NCBI GenBank assembly: GCA_021806645.1
Contig: JAJZQX010000014.1
Span: forward strand, 1 to 64,000
Source of the DNA: Myxococcales bacterium
Lineage (GTDB): Bacteria > Myxococcota > Myxococcia > Myxococcales > Anaeromyxobacteraceae
DNA length: 64,000 nucleotides
Direction: 5' to 3'
Positions 19,046-27,077 of this stretch are shown here, one piece after another; position 1 is the first letter of the stretch, and each line of letters starts with the position of its first letter. Both the position numbers and the translations under genes were made by a program. The notes beneath the pieces are model-generated. The model did not search any database. It worked only from the letters and a program-made list of their open reading frames with translations, and was not told the DNA's origin.

Positions 19046-20302
19046 CTACTGCTTGGTGAGCGTGAAGGTGCCGGTCCCGCCCGTGCTCCTCGTGAAGTTT
19101 GCCACCAGCGTACCGGTGCCCAGCGTCGCCGTCCCGGAGAAGGAGAGCGTGCCGTAGCTGTCGGTCAGGTCGAAGGACAGGGACACCGACGTCCCGGAGA
19201 TGGTTCCCGAGGCCGTCCCGGCAACCCCCGACTCCGTCGTCATCAGCGCGCAGGTCGCGTTGTCCCTGATCTCGATGCCCGACCCGTTGGAGGTTCCCGA
19301 GAAGGAGTCCCCGGTCTGCACCAGGTCCAGCGAGAAGGCGCCGCCGTCGGAGAAGGAGCAGCCGTTGGACCCCGTCCCGGACCAGGCCCACGAGCCGACC
19401 CACGAGCCGGTCAGCGGCGCGGCCGGATCGACGACCAGCGTGGTGTTCGCGCACGACGAGGCGCCGGCGAGATCTACCGCGCAGACCCCGAACGAGTAGG
19501 TCCCCTCCTTGGCTGGAGTCCCCGTCACGTTTCCGTTCAGGTCGACGACCATGCCGATCGGCGGGGCCCCGGTCATGAACGAATCGGACTGGTAGTGGTA
19601 GGGCGGTGTCCCGCCCGTCGTCGAGCCGGTGGTGACGAATGGAATCGAGGCGTGGACCCCCTTCTGCGCATGCGGCGAGAGTGTCGCCAGCGGGGTGAAG
19701 CGCAGGTTGCTTCCGCTGGGCGCGACCGTCGAAGTGGAGTTGTTGCCCGTCGAATCCGCGTTGCTGATGACCACGGTGGCGATGGCGCTGAAGGCATAAC
19801 CCGGCAGGGCCAGGGTCACCGTGTAGGTGCCATTCGGGAGCCCGGTGAAGGCGTAGTTCCCGGCAGCGTCGGTGAAGACCGAACCGGTCGCGGCGCCGTT
19901 CAGGGTGACCATCACGTCCTTCGTCACTACTCCGCTCACCGCGCCGGAGAGACCGTAGGTCGCCGCCGCCGTGACCGTGGCGGCGAACCCGACGGAGGGG
20001 TGGCCCGAGCCGTTCACGATCACCGCGACGCTCCGCGGGACGAAGGTGTACCCGGCCAGGGAGGGCGTCACGGTGTAGCTTCCGTTGGGCAACGCCGCGA
20101 ACCGGTAGCTGCCGGATGCGCCCGTGGTGGTGGTCGCCGTGGCCGCACCGCTGAGCGTCATCGTGACGCTGGCGGCGCCGGAGACGGTGCCACCGATGTC
20201 GAAGCTGGTGGCGATGGGTGTCGAGCCGCCGCCGCACGCAAACAGCGAGGACATCAGGCCCAACAGGGGGATCAGGGAGAGGTGTCGCCTCGCGAAGGAC
20301 AT
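19046..20302 (-). CDS. lipoprotein with carboxypeptidase-regulatory-like repeats
   Basis: 418 residues. The N-terminus has a signal helix and a lipobox ending S-L-F-A-C near residue 23, predicting an outer-membrane or surface lipoprotein. Two repeats of ~75 residues follow (~35-110 and ~115-190), each with an 'F-T-D/G-A-x-G-x-Y-x-F-x-x-L-P-N-G-x-Y-T-V-T' core, the carboxypeptidase-regulatory-like beta-sandwich. Residues ~205-290 look like a putative Ig-like domain (G-G-T-P-P-Y-x-Y, 'I-G-M-V-V-D-L-N-G-N-V-T-G-T-P'), and ~295-418 is a Ser/Thr/Gly-rich beta domain. The Ser/Thr/Gly-rich composition differs from its neighbours. A structural or adhesion role is an inference. The 20303-20543 gap upstream shows no clear promoter. 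Confidence 0.75.
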   Translation of the reverse strand: MSFARRHLSLIPLLGLMSSLFACGGGSTPIATSFDIGGTVSGAASVTMTLSGAATATTTTGASGSYRFAALPNGSYTVTPSLAGYTFVPRSVAVIVNGSGHPSVGFAATVTAAATYGLSGAVSGVVTKDVMVTLNGAATGSVFTDAAGNYAFTGLPNGTYTVTLALPGYAFSAIATVVISNADSTGNNSTSTVAPSGSNLRFTPLATLSPHAQKGVHASIPFVTTGSTTGGTPPYHYQSDSFMTGAPPIGMVVDLNGNVTGTPAKEGTYSFGVCAVDLAGASSCANTTLVVDPAAPLTGSWVGSWAWSGTGSNGCSFSDGGAFSLDLVQTGDSFSGTSNGSGIEIRDNATCALMTTESGVAGTASGTISGTSVSLSFDLTDSYGTLSFSGTATLGTGTLVANFTRSTGGTGTFTLTKQ

Positions 20303-20543
20303 GTGTTCACTCGAATCCGCGGCCGCGCAGGTTGGAGATCATGGGCCGCAGGGTGCCACTTTAGGCGGTTGATCCCGAGCGACCTGCGCCTCCGGCCCTT
20401 ACGCCCCAGATGGGACGGACCGGATCCCGCTCTGGCGTCTCCAGGAGTCCCGCGGTCAGTGGACGGGGGATGGACAGAACTCGCCACCGGGTGATCCCCG
20501 AGCGACTGGCCGATGTCACGGCCGTCGGGATCGCCCCGCCGGG

Positions 20544-20888
20544 CTACCCTGGCGGCCAGCCCATCTGCCGCCCGCCCAGCACGTGCAGGTGGACGTGGAA
20601 GACCACCTGCCCGCCGTCGCGGTTGGTGTTGAACGAGGCGCGCCAGCCCTTCTCGGCGACGCCGCCGGCCCTGGCCACCTCGGCCGCCACCCGTAGCAGG
20701 TGGCCCACCAGCGGCTCGTCGGCGGCGGTCAGCTCGTTGAGCGTGGTGAGGTGGCGGCGCGGGATGACCAGGGCGTGGAAGGGAGCCTGCGGGTTGATGT
20801 CCGCGAAGGCGACGCACTGGTCGTCGTCGTGGAGCAGCCTGGCCGGGATCTGGCCCGAGGCGATCTTGCAGAAGGGGCAGTCGGACAT
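20544..20888 (-). CDS. HIT family nucleotide hydrolase (HinT-like)
   Basis: 114 residues. It starts M-S-D-C-P-F-C-K-I, the usual HinT opening with a possible zinc pair, and carries the histidine triad H-V-H-L-H-V-L-G-G at the end. HinT proteins hydrolyse adenosine 5'-phosphoramidates and related adducts in the cytoplasm. A TAACGT box lies 6 bases before the ATG with no ribosome site, so it is probably leaderless. It is transcribed away from the oligopeptidase gene. Confidence 0.9.
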   Translation of the reverse strand: MSDCPFCKIASGQIPARLLHDDDQCVAFADINPQAPFHALVIPRRHLTTLNELTAADEPLVGHLLRVAAEVARAGGVAEKGWRASFNTNRDGGQVVFHVHLHVLGGRQMGWPPG

Positions 20889-20894
20889 CGAGCG

Positions 20895-20900
20895 ACGTTA
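20895..20900 (-). promoter_or_regulatory. TANNNT -10 box (leaderless type) for the HIT gene
   Basis: TAACGT on the minus strand ends 6 bases before the ATG at 20888. No ribosome site lies between them. Confidence 0.45.
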
Positions 20901-20938
20901 CCACCGGCGCGGGCCGGTCGTCGCGACGCGACCTCCGC

Positions 20939-20944
20939 TATGAT
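20939..20944 (+). promoter_or_regulatory. -10 box for the prolyl oligopeptidase gene
   Basis: TATGAT matches the -10 consensus at 5 of 6 bases; the -35 is poor. It overlaps the upstream in-frame ATG at 20941, supporting the ATG at 20973, which also has AAGGAG 6 bases upstream. Confidence 0.4.
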
Positions 20945-20972
20945 GCGCCGGCCTCGCCTCCAAGGAGCACCC

Positions 20973-23147
20973 ATGCACCGGCTCGCCCTCGCCGCCGTCC
21001 TCGCGCTGACCGCCGTCCCGGCCGCCGCCGCAACGCCGCCGGCCACGCCTGCAACGGCCACCGCGCCAGCCGCGACGCCCGCCTCGACCAACGCCATGAC
21101 CACGACCAGCCCCGCAGTCACCGCGCCGACCCCGGCCGATCCCTTCCTCTGGCTGGAGGAGGTGCAGGGGGAGAAGGCGCTGGCCTGGGCCCGGGCCCGC
21201 AACGCCGAGAGCGCCAGGGTGCTCGACGCCTCGCCTGGCTTCGCGAAGCTGGAGCGGCGGCTCCTCGCCATCCTCGACGCCAAGGAGCGCATCCCCTTCG
21301 TCGAGAAGCTGGGGCGCTGGTACTACAACTTCTGGAAGGACGCGGCCAACCCGCGCGGCCTGTGGCGCCGCACCACGCTCGCGGAGTACCGCAAGCCCAG
21401 GCCGGCCTGGGTGACGGTGCTCGACCTCGACGCGCTGGGCGCGGCCGAGAAGGAGAACTGGGTCTGGCACGGGGCCAGCTGCCTCAAGCCGGCCTACCGG
21501 CGCTGCATGGTCCGGCTCTCGCGCGGCGGCGCCGACGCCTCGGTGGAGCGGGAGTTCGACCTGGAGACCCGGTCCTTCGTGCCCAACGGCTTCACGCTCC
21601 CCGAGGCCAAGAGCGTGGTGGCCTGGCGCGACGCCGACACCCTCTACGTCGGCACCGACTTCGGCCCCGGCTCGCTCACCAGCTCCGGCTACCCGCGTAT
21701 GGCCCGGCGCTGGAAGCGCGGCACGCCGCTCTCGCAGGCCGAGCTGGTGTACGAGGGGAAGCCCGACGACATGTCGGTGACGGCGTGGCGCGACCAGACC
21801 CGGGGATTCGAGCGCGACTTCGTGCAGCGCGCCATCACCTTCTACACCAACGAGCTCTACCTGCTGGGGAGCGGCGCGCCGGTGAAGCTGGACAAGCCCG
21901 ACAGCGCCGAGGCCAGCGTCTTCCGCGAGTGGCTCTTCCTGCAGCTGCGCGACGACTGGACCGTGGGCGGCCGCACCTGGCCGTCGGGCGCGCTGCTGGC
22001 CATCCAGCTGGAGAAGTTCCTCGGCGGCGACCGGCGCTTCGACCTGCTCTTCGAGCCGGGCGAGCGCACCTCGCTGGCCGACTTCTCGCCGACCCGCCAC
22101 CACGTGCTGGTCAACGAGCTCGACAACGTGCGCAACCGCGTCTACCGGCTCACCCCGGGCGCCGGCGGCTGGAGGCGCGAGCCGCTGCGGGGAACTCCCG
22201 AGTTCACCACCGTGGGCGTCACCCCGGTGGACGCCGACGAGAGCGACGACTACTTCATGACCACCTCCGGCTACCTGACCCCGTCGAGCCTGCTGCTCGG
22301 CGGCGCCGGCCGCGCCGCTCCGGTGAAGCTGAAACAGCTCCCCGGCCTCTTCGACGCCAGTGGGCTCGCGGTGAGCCAGCACCAGGCGATCTCGGCCGAC
22401 GGCACCCGCATCCCGTACTTCCAGGTGGCGCGCGCCGGCCTGGCGCTCGACGGCCGGAACCCCACGCTCCTCTACGGCTACGGCGGCTTCGAGATCTCGC
22501 TGCTCCCCGGCTACAGCGGCACGGTCGGCGCCGCCTGGCTGGAGAAGGGAGGCGTCTTCGTGGTGGCCAACATCCGCGGCGGCGGCGAGTTCGGGCCGCG
22601 CTGGCACCAGGCCGCCCTCAAGGCCAAGCGGCCGCGGGCCTACGAGGACTTCATCGCGGTGGCGGAGGACCTGGTCCGCCGCAAGGTGACCAGCCCCGCC
22701 AGGCTCGGCACGCAAGGGGGGAGCAACGGCGGCCTGCTCATGGGGAACATGCTGGTGCGCCGTCCCGACCTCTTCGGCGCCATCGTCTGCCAGGTGCCGC
22801 TGCTCGACATGCGCCGCTACCACGTGCTGCTGGCCGGGGCGAGCTGGATGGGCGAGTACGGCAACCCCGACGACCCGGCCGAGTGGGCCTTCATCGAGGG
22901 CTTCTCGCCCTACCACCAGGTCAAGGCCGGGACCAGCTACCCACCCACGCTGCTCATGACCTCGACGCGCGACGACCGCGTCCACCCCGGCCACGCCCGC
23001 AAGATGATGGCGAGGCTGCTGGAGGCGAAGCAGCCGGTCCTCTACTACGAGAACATCGAGGGTGGCCACGGCGGCGCCGCCGACAACAGGCAGGCGGCCC
23101 ACATGGCCGCGCTCAGCTACACCTTCCTCTGGCAGAAGCTGAAGTAG
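20973..23147 (+). CDS. prolyl oligopeptidase (S9A serine peptidase), exported
   Basis: 724 residues. Residues 1-20 form a signal peptide (A-L-A-A-V-L-A-L-T-A-V-P-A-A-A-A), followed by a Thr/Ala/Pro linker to ~55. The beta-propeller domain begins at 'D-P-F-L-W-L-E-E-V' and runs to ~480; the alpha/beta-hydrolase domain follows. The catalytic Ser is S584 in G-G-S-N-G-G, the Asp is in R-D-D-R-V-H-P (667/668) and the His is H699 in E-G-G-H-G-G. It would cleave short proline-containing peptides in the periplasm or outside. AAGGAG at 20962-20967 fixes the start. Confidence 0.9.
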   Translation: MHRLALAAVLALTAVPAAAATPPATPATATAPAATPASTNAMTTTSPAVTAPTPADPFLWLEEVQGEKALAWARARNAESARVLDASPGFAKLERRLLAILDAKERIPFVEKLGRWYYNFWKDAANPRGLWRRTTLAEYRKPRPAWVTVLDLDALGAAEKENWVWHGASCLKPAYRRCMVRLSRGGADASVEREFDLETRSFVPNGFTLPEAKSVVAWRDADTLYVGTDFGPGSLTSSGYPRMARRWKRGTPLSQAELVYEGKPDDMSVTAWRDQTRGFERDFVQRAITFYTNELYLLGSGAPVKLDKPDSAEASVFREWLFLQLRDDWTVGGRTWPSGALLAIQLEKFLGGDRRFDLLFEPGERTSLADFSPTRHHVLVNELDNVRNRVYRLTPGAGGWRREPLRGTPEFTTVGVTPVDADESDDYFMTTSGYLTPSSLLLGGAGRAAPVKLKQLPGLFDASGLAVSQHQAISADGTRIPYFQVARAGLALDGRNPTLLYGYGGFEISLLPGYSGTVGAAWLEKGGVFVVANIRGGGEFGPRWHQAALKAKRPRAYEDFIAVAEDLVRRKVTSPARLGTQGGSNGGLLMGNMLVRRPDLFGAIVCQVPLLDMRRYHVLLAGASWMGEYGNPDDPAEWAFIEGFSPYHQVKAGTSYPPTLLMTSTRDDRVHPGHARKMMARLLEAKQPVLYYENIEGGHGGAADNRQAAHMAALSYTFLWQKLK

Positions 23148-23192
23148 GACGCGGCTGGAAGAGCTTGCGCGTGTCGGGCGGGGCGGATCCCC

Positions 23193-23218
23193 TGCCCCAC
23201 CGCTCGCATGGTGGGGCA
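23193..23218 (+). repeat. 9-base perfect inverted repeat between POP and AstA-like genes
   Basis: TGCCCCACC and GGTGGGGCA flank an 8-base loop. It begins 46 bases after the oligopeptidase stop and ends 17 bases before the next ATG. It could be a terminator without a U-tract or an operator over the promoter of the next gene. Confidence 0.45.
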
Positions 23219-23234
23219 TGGTACTCCTTGTCCC

Positions 23235-24266
23235 ATGCTCCTCCTGCGAGACGCCCAGCTGAGCGACCTCAAGGGGCTGGCGGCGCTGGCCGCCGAGCTC
23301 GACTCGGTCAACCTGCCCGACGACCCGCGCGCGCTCGGCCAGATCGTCGGCCGGTCGGTGCGCAGCTTCACCGGCCGCATCGAGGATCCGCTGGACCGCG
23401 CCTACGTCTTCGTGGCGGAGGCGCCGCGCACCGGCCGGCTGGTGGGCACCTCGATGGTGATCGCCAAGCACGGGACGCACGAATCGCCCTGCACGTTCTT
23501 CACGGTGTCGGAGAAGGAGCACTACTCCTCCTCGCTCGACCGCCACTTCCGGCACACCATCCTCTCGCTCGGGTACCACTTCGACGGGCCGACCGAGATC
23601 GGCGGGCTGGTGGTGCGCCCCGAGACGCGCCGCGGCGCCGAGAAGGCGGGGAAGCAGCTCTCCTTCGTCCGCTTCCTCTACATGGCGATGCACCCGGGCC
23701 GTTTTCGCGACACGGTGCTGGCCGAGCTGATGGGACCGCTCACCCCCGGCGGCAAGAGCGCCTTCTGGGAGGCCTTCGGCCGCGGCTTCACCGGCCTCGA
23801 CTACCAGGCCGCCGACAGGCTCTCGCGTGAGAACAAGGAGTTCATCCAGCAGCTCTTCCCGCCCTTCGACGTCTACGCCAGCCTGCTGCCGCTGGCGGCG
23901 CGCCGCACGCTTGGCGTGGTGGGGCAGAAGGCCAGGCCGGTGCAGGCGATGCTCACGCGGCTCGGCTTCAGGTTCGTCAACCGCATCGACCCCTTCGACG
24001 GCGGGCCGCACTACGAGGCCCCGCTGGCGGGCATCCCGCTGGTGAAGGCCTACCGGACCGCCACGCTGGAGGAGGCCCCGCTGCGCGGCGACGCGCCCGG
24101 GCGGCTGGTGGCGCGGACGCTGGCGCGCGGCCCGAGCCGCTTCCGCGCGGTGCGGACTCCGGCCCGGCTCACCGCCGGCCGGCTGGCGCTGCCGGCCGAG
24201 GCGACGCGGCTGCTCGGCGCGCGGCCCGGCGAGACCCTCCACCTCGTCCCATTCGACCAGGCGTGA
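23235..24266 (+). CDS. arginine N-succinyltransferase-like protein (AstA family)
   Basis: 343 residues, the normal AstA length (~340). It opens with a GNAT-like first strand ('L-L-L-R-D-A-Q-L-S-D-L-K-G-L'), and contains 'E-I-G-G-L-V-V-R-P-E-T-R' and 'F-D-G-G-P-H-Y-E-A-P', segments typical of the AstA group. AstA transfers succinyl from succinyl-CoA to arginine in the AST catabolic route. None of astB, astC, astD or astE is nearby, so the true acceptor may differ. The ATG at 23235 was preferred over the upstream GTG because the conserved region starts there. Confidence 0.75.
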   Translation: MLLLRDAQLSDLKGLAALAAELDSVNLPDDPRALGQIVGRSVRSFTGRIEDPLDRAYVFVAEAPRTGRLVGTSMVIAKHGTHESPCTFFTVSEKEHYSSSLDRHFRHTILSLGYHFDGPTEIGGLVVRPETRRGAEKAGKQLSFVRFLYMAMHPGRFRDTVLAELMGPLTPGGKSAFWEAFGRGFTGLDYQAADRLSRENKEFIQQLFPPFDVYASLLPLAARRTLGVVGQKARPVQAMLTRLGFRFVNRIDPFDGGPHYEAPLAGIPLVKAYRTATLEEAPLRGDAPGRLVARTLARGPSRFRAVRTPARLTAGRLALPAEATRLLGARPGETLHLVPFDQA

Positions 24267-24369
24267 TCGGGAACAGCCAGTTCGTGGCGGCCGGCGACTC
24301 GTTCGCCGTCTCGCCGTGGCGCCGCCGCTCCGGTAGCTGGCCTGGCTGGGACTTTCGGGCCCGGGCGCG

Positions 24370-24375
24370 TACCCT
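24370..24375 (+). promoter_or_regulatory. TANNNT -10 box (leaderless type)
   Basis: TACCCT lies 6 bases (gtcgcc) before the ATG at 24382; no ribosome site intervenes. Confidence 0.4.
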
Positions 24376-24381
24376 GTCGCC

Positions 24382-25188
24382 ATGAAGCTGGTCGCGATCG
24401 TCCGGGCGCCTGAGCGGATCGAGGAGGCGGCGGCGGCCCTCGCCGTGGCGACCGGCCTGACCCTCGCGGAGAGCCGGATGCGGCTGGCGCCCGAACCACC
24501 GGCGCTCCTGGCGCGGCTCGAGGCGAGCCCGGCGGAGGGGCTGGTCGCCTCGCTGCGAAAGGCTGGCCTCTCGGCTCTCGCCATCGACGCCAAGGTCCCG
24601 ACCGACGCCGACCGCACCATCGCGCTCCGGGTCGCCTTCGCCCCGGAGGGGATCACCATCGCGCCGCGCGCCGGGGAGGTGATGGCGCTGGCCTGGTCCG
24701 ACCTCCTGGCGGTGCTGCGCGGCTCGCGCGAGTCGCGCACCGAGGCGGACCGGACCGAGAAGTCGAAGACGCTCTCGGTCGGCATGGCCGTCGCCACCGG
24801 CGGCCTGATCATGACGCGCACCTCGAGCAGGACGGTCCACTCCTCCGACTCCTCGTTCCAGCAGGTGATCCTCCTCTACGCCCGCGACGGGCGCTCGGCG
24901 GCGCTCGTCGAGGGACAGGTCGACTTCTCCTGCCTCGGCGCCGACCTCCAGCCGTCCAGCACCGCCAACATGAACACGCTGGGCCGGCGCTTCCGCGAGC
25001 AGGCCAGGGGCGCCTTCCACGACGACCGCCTGCTCCGGCTGGGCCGCCGGCCGCTGCCGTTCGTGGCCGGGAACGAGACCCGCTCCGCGACCTCGGCCAT
25101 GGTCGTGACCCGTCGCGACACCACGGCCTCGCTCGACGTCCTGGCCGAGGTGATGCGACAGGCGGCCGCCCAGGCGTTGCTTCCGTGA
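24382..25188 (+). CDS. conserved-looking protein of unknown function
   Basis: 268 residues. I do not recognise a family. The N-terminal ~60 residues (V-A-I-V-R-A-P-E-R, then 'V-A-T-G-L-T-L-A-E-S-R-M-R-L') look like a small alpha/beta unit. The middle contains a run of Ser/Thr (R-T-V-H-S-S-D-S-S) between two beta-rich stretches. No signal peptide and no convincing membrane helix is present. Codon use is as in its neighbours. A -10 box 6 bases before the ATG supports the start. Confidence 0.6.
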   Translation: MKLVAIVRAPERIEEAAAALAVATGLTLAESRMRLAPEPPALLARLEASPAEGLVASLRKAGLSALAIDAKVPTDADRTIALRVAFAPEGITIAPRAGEVMALAWSDLLAVLRGSRESRTEADRTEKSKTLSVGMAVATGGLIMTRTSSRTVHSSDSSFQQVILLYARDGRSAALVEGQVDFSCLGADLQPSSTANMNTLGRRFREQARGAFHDDRLLRLGRRPLPFVAGNETRSATSAMVVTRRDTTASLDVLAEVMRQAAAQALLP

Positions 25189-25225
25189 TGGCGCGGTCGC
25201 GCCGTCGTCGCGACCCTGGGTCTGG

Positions 25226-25231
25226 TAGGCT
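25226..25231 (+). promoter_or_regulatory. TANNNT -10 box (leaderless type)
   Basis: TAGGCT lies 8 bases before the ATG at 25240, with no ribosome site between. Confidence 0.35.
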
Positions 25232-25239
25232 CCGCCGAC

Positions 25240-25815
25240 ATGGCGCTCGACGATCGCTCCCCTTCCGCCGGACACTTCACCCGCTGGGCCGTCATGCTGG
25301 CGCTGCCGCTGGTCCTCTCGGCGGCCGCCATGCCGTGGGTGCTGGAGCGGCTCCGCACCGAGCGCCGCGCGCTGGCGCCCACCCTTCCCCGCGCCGAGCC
25401 GGACGGCGCCGCGTTGCCGGCCGCCGCGACCGAGCCGCCGCGCCATCCCGAGGCGCCCAGCACCGCCGAGATCGAGGAGGCCCGGTCGGCCGAGATCGAG
25501 GCCGGGCGGCTCCAGCATCGGAACCTGGCGGGCGCGGTGACCTTCTCGCCGCGCGGGGCCAGCACGACGGCGGAGGGCGAGCGGGTGGCGCCGTTCCAGG
25601 GCTTCGGCCTCTCGATCGAGTCTACGCCGCCCGGCGCCGCCGTGCGCGTGGACGGGCGCGACGTGGGGGAGACGCCCATCGTGACCACCGTCGATTGCGC
25701 GCCGGGGGGGGAGGTCGAGGTGCGGGTGGAGAAGAAGGGGCTCCGCCCGGTGCGGCGCGCCGTCCGTTGCCGGGCCGATGCGCTGCTCGAGCTGTCGATC
25801 GCCCTGGCGCGGTGA
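25240..25815 (+). CDS. PEGA-domain membrane-anchored protein
   Basis: 191 residues. One N-terminal hydrophobic helix (~16-32) is followed by a Pro/Ala/Glu-rich linker (~45-120). The C-terminal ~70 residues are a PEGA domain: 'L-S-I-E-S-T-P-P-G-A-A-V-R-V-D-G-R-D-V-G-E-T-P'. PEGA domains are thought to be surface or periplasmic beta modules; the partner is unknown. The protein would sit in the periplasm on a single anchor. It converges with the M24 peptidase gene, 14 bases apart. Confidence 0.72.
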   Translation: MALDDRSPSAGHFTRWAVMLALPLVLSAAAMPWVLERLRTERRALAPTLPRAEPDGAALPAAATEPPRHPEAPSTAEIEEARSAEIEAGRLQHRNLAGAVTFSPRGASTTAEGERVAPFQGFGLSIESTPPGAAVRVDGRDVGETPIVTTVDCAPGGEVEVRVEKKGLRPVRRAVRCRADALLELSIALAR

Positions 25816-25829
25816 CGCGGGCGGGCTCC

Positions 25830-26999
25830 CTACCCCGCCACCAGCAGGTCGTCGGCCAGGTCGCTGAGCCGCTCGCCGCCGCCCTCGCCCACCGCGAAGG
25901 TGTTCTCGATCCCGACCGCCCCCAGGCCCGGGAAGACGAACTTCGGCTCGACGGCGAAGGTCATGCCGAGCTGCACCGGCGCGTCGAAGCCCGGCGCCAG
26001 GACCGGCACCTCGTCGAGCTCGAGGCCGATCCCGTGGCCGACGAAGCGGGCCTGCGCGCCCGGCGGGCCCATGAACCGGTCGCCGAGGCCGGCGCTCTCG
26101 GCGCGCTCCCTCGCCATCGTGAAGAGCCGGCTCGGCACCGCGCCGGGCCTGAGGGCGGCCGCCACCTCGTCCTGGATGGCCCGGGCCACGTCGAAGGCGC
26201 GCCGCAGCTCCGGCGCCAGCGTGCCGCAGACGGCGATGCGGGTCATGTCGGTGAGGTAGCCGCCCAGGTTTGCGGTGTAGTCGATGAGCACCGGCACGTC
26301 CCGGCCGATCGGCTCGACCGAGGCGCCCAGCGGCGACGACGCAGAGAGGCCGCGGCCGGTGACCGGACCGTCGAAGTAGCTGGGCGCGCTGGCGGCGCCC
26401 CCGGCGACGGCCAGCCCCATGAAGAACTCCTGGTTGAACCCGCGCACCCGCGGGCTCCCCTCGTTGCCGGCCCGGCGCATCCGCACCTCGAGCTCGGCGG
26501 CCACGTCCACCTCGCGCAGCCCGGGCCGGAGCCACGACGGCACGTCGCGGATGACCGCGGAGAGGAGGCGGGCGGTGTCGCGCATCCGCGCCAGCTCCCA
26601 CGGCGACTTCACGCTCCGCAGCTCGCGCACCATCATCGAGACGTCGGTCCACTCGACGCCGGGCAGCGCCCGGGTCCAGAACTGCTGCACCGCCACCGGC
26701 ACCACGTCGAGCGTCAGGCCGAGGCGCCGCGCGCCGCCGGTGAGGCCGGCCAGCTCCTTCGAGGGCGGGAAGGGCATGACGCGGCCGAGCGGGCTCTCGG
26801 CCCGGGCTCGCTCCTGGCTCTTGCGCACCAGCAGCGCCGGCTCGCCCTCGACCGGCACCCAGAGGGCCGCGTTCTGGCGCGTGCCCGAGAGCCAGAGGAC
26901 GTCGACGGCCTGCAGGAGCAGCGCCCCCTCGAGCCCGCGGGCGGCGAGCGCCTCGCGGAGGGCGGCAACACGGCGGGTGCACTCGGCGGCTGGGGTCAT
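25830..26999 (-). CDS. M24 family metallopeptidase (Xaa-Pro aminopeptidase-like)
   Basis: 389 residues. The N-terminal creatinase-like domain spans ~1-140 and the pita-bread catalytic domain ~150-385. Metal-ligand regions are visible: 'V-L-I-D-Y-T-A-N-L-G-G-Y-L-T-D-M-T-R' (both Asp ligands), 'G-H-G-I-G-L-E-L-D-E' (His), 'A-V-E-P-K' (Glu) and 'V-G-I-E-N-T' (Glu). Such enzymes remove an N-terminal residue preceding proline, in the cytoplasm. Substrate assignment between PepP, PepQ and other members is not possible here. A TACGGAT stretch 6-13 bases upstream may be its promoter. Confidence 0.85.
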   Translation of the reverse strand: MTPAAECTRRVAALREALAARGLEGALLLQAVDVLWLSGTRQNAALWVPVEGEPALLVRKSQERARAESPLGRVMPFPPSKELAGLTGGARRLGLTLDVVPVAVQQFWTRALPGVEWTDVSMMVRELRSVKSPWELARMRDTARLLSAVIRDVPSWLRPGLREVDVAAELEVRMRRAGNEGSPRVRGFNQEFFMGLAVAGGAASAPSYFDGPVTGRGLSASSPLGASVEPIGRDVPVLIDYTANLGGYLTDMTRIAVCGTLAPELRRAFDVARAIQDEVAAALRPGAVPSRLFTMARERAESAGLGDRFMGPPGAQARFVGHGIGLELDEVPVLAPGFDAPVQLGMTFAVEPKFVFPGLGAVGIENTFAVGEGGGERLSDLADDLLVAG

Positions 27000-27077
27000 G
27001 GCCCCATCCGTACCACGACCCGACCGTCCTCCGGACCAGGTTCGTCAGATCCGGATCGACGCCCGCCGCCGGCGCCG

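Noticed and set aside
20898-24821. A 1307-residue minus-strand frame across the prolyl oligopeptidase and AstA-like genes
   Set aside because: Low-complexity, no recognisable domain; the plus strand carries two well supported enzymes with intact catalytic residues.
27000-27077. Possible promoter between the M24 peptidase start and the histidine kinase stop
   Set aside because: TACGGAT is near the M24 start, but it does not match TANNNT and has no -35, so I did not list it as a separate site.
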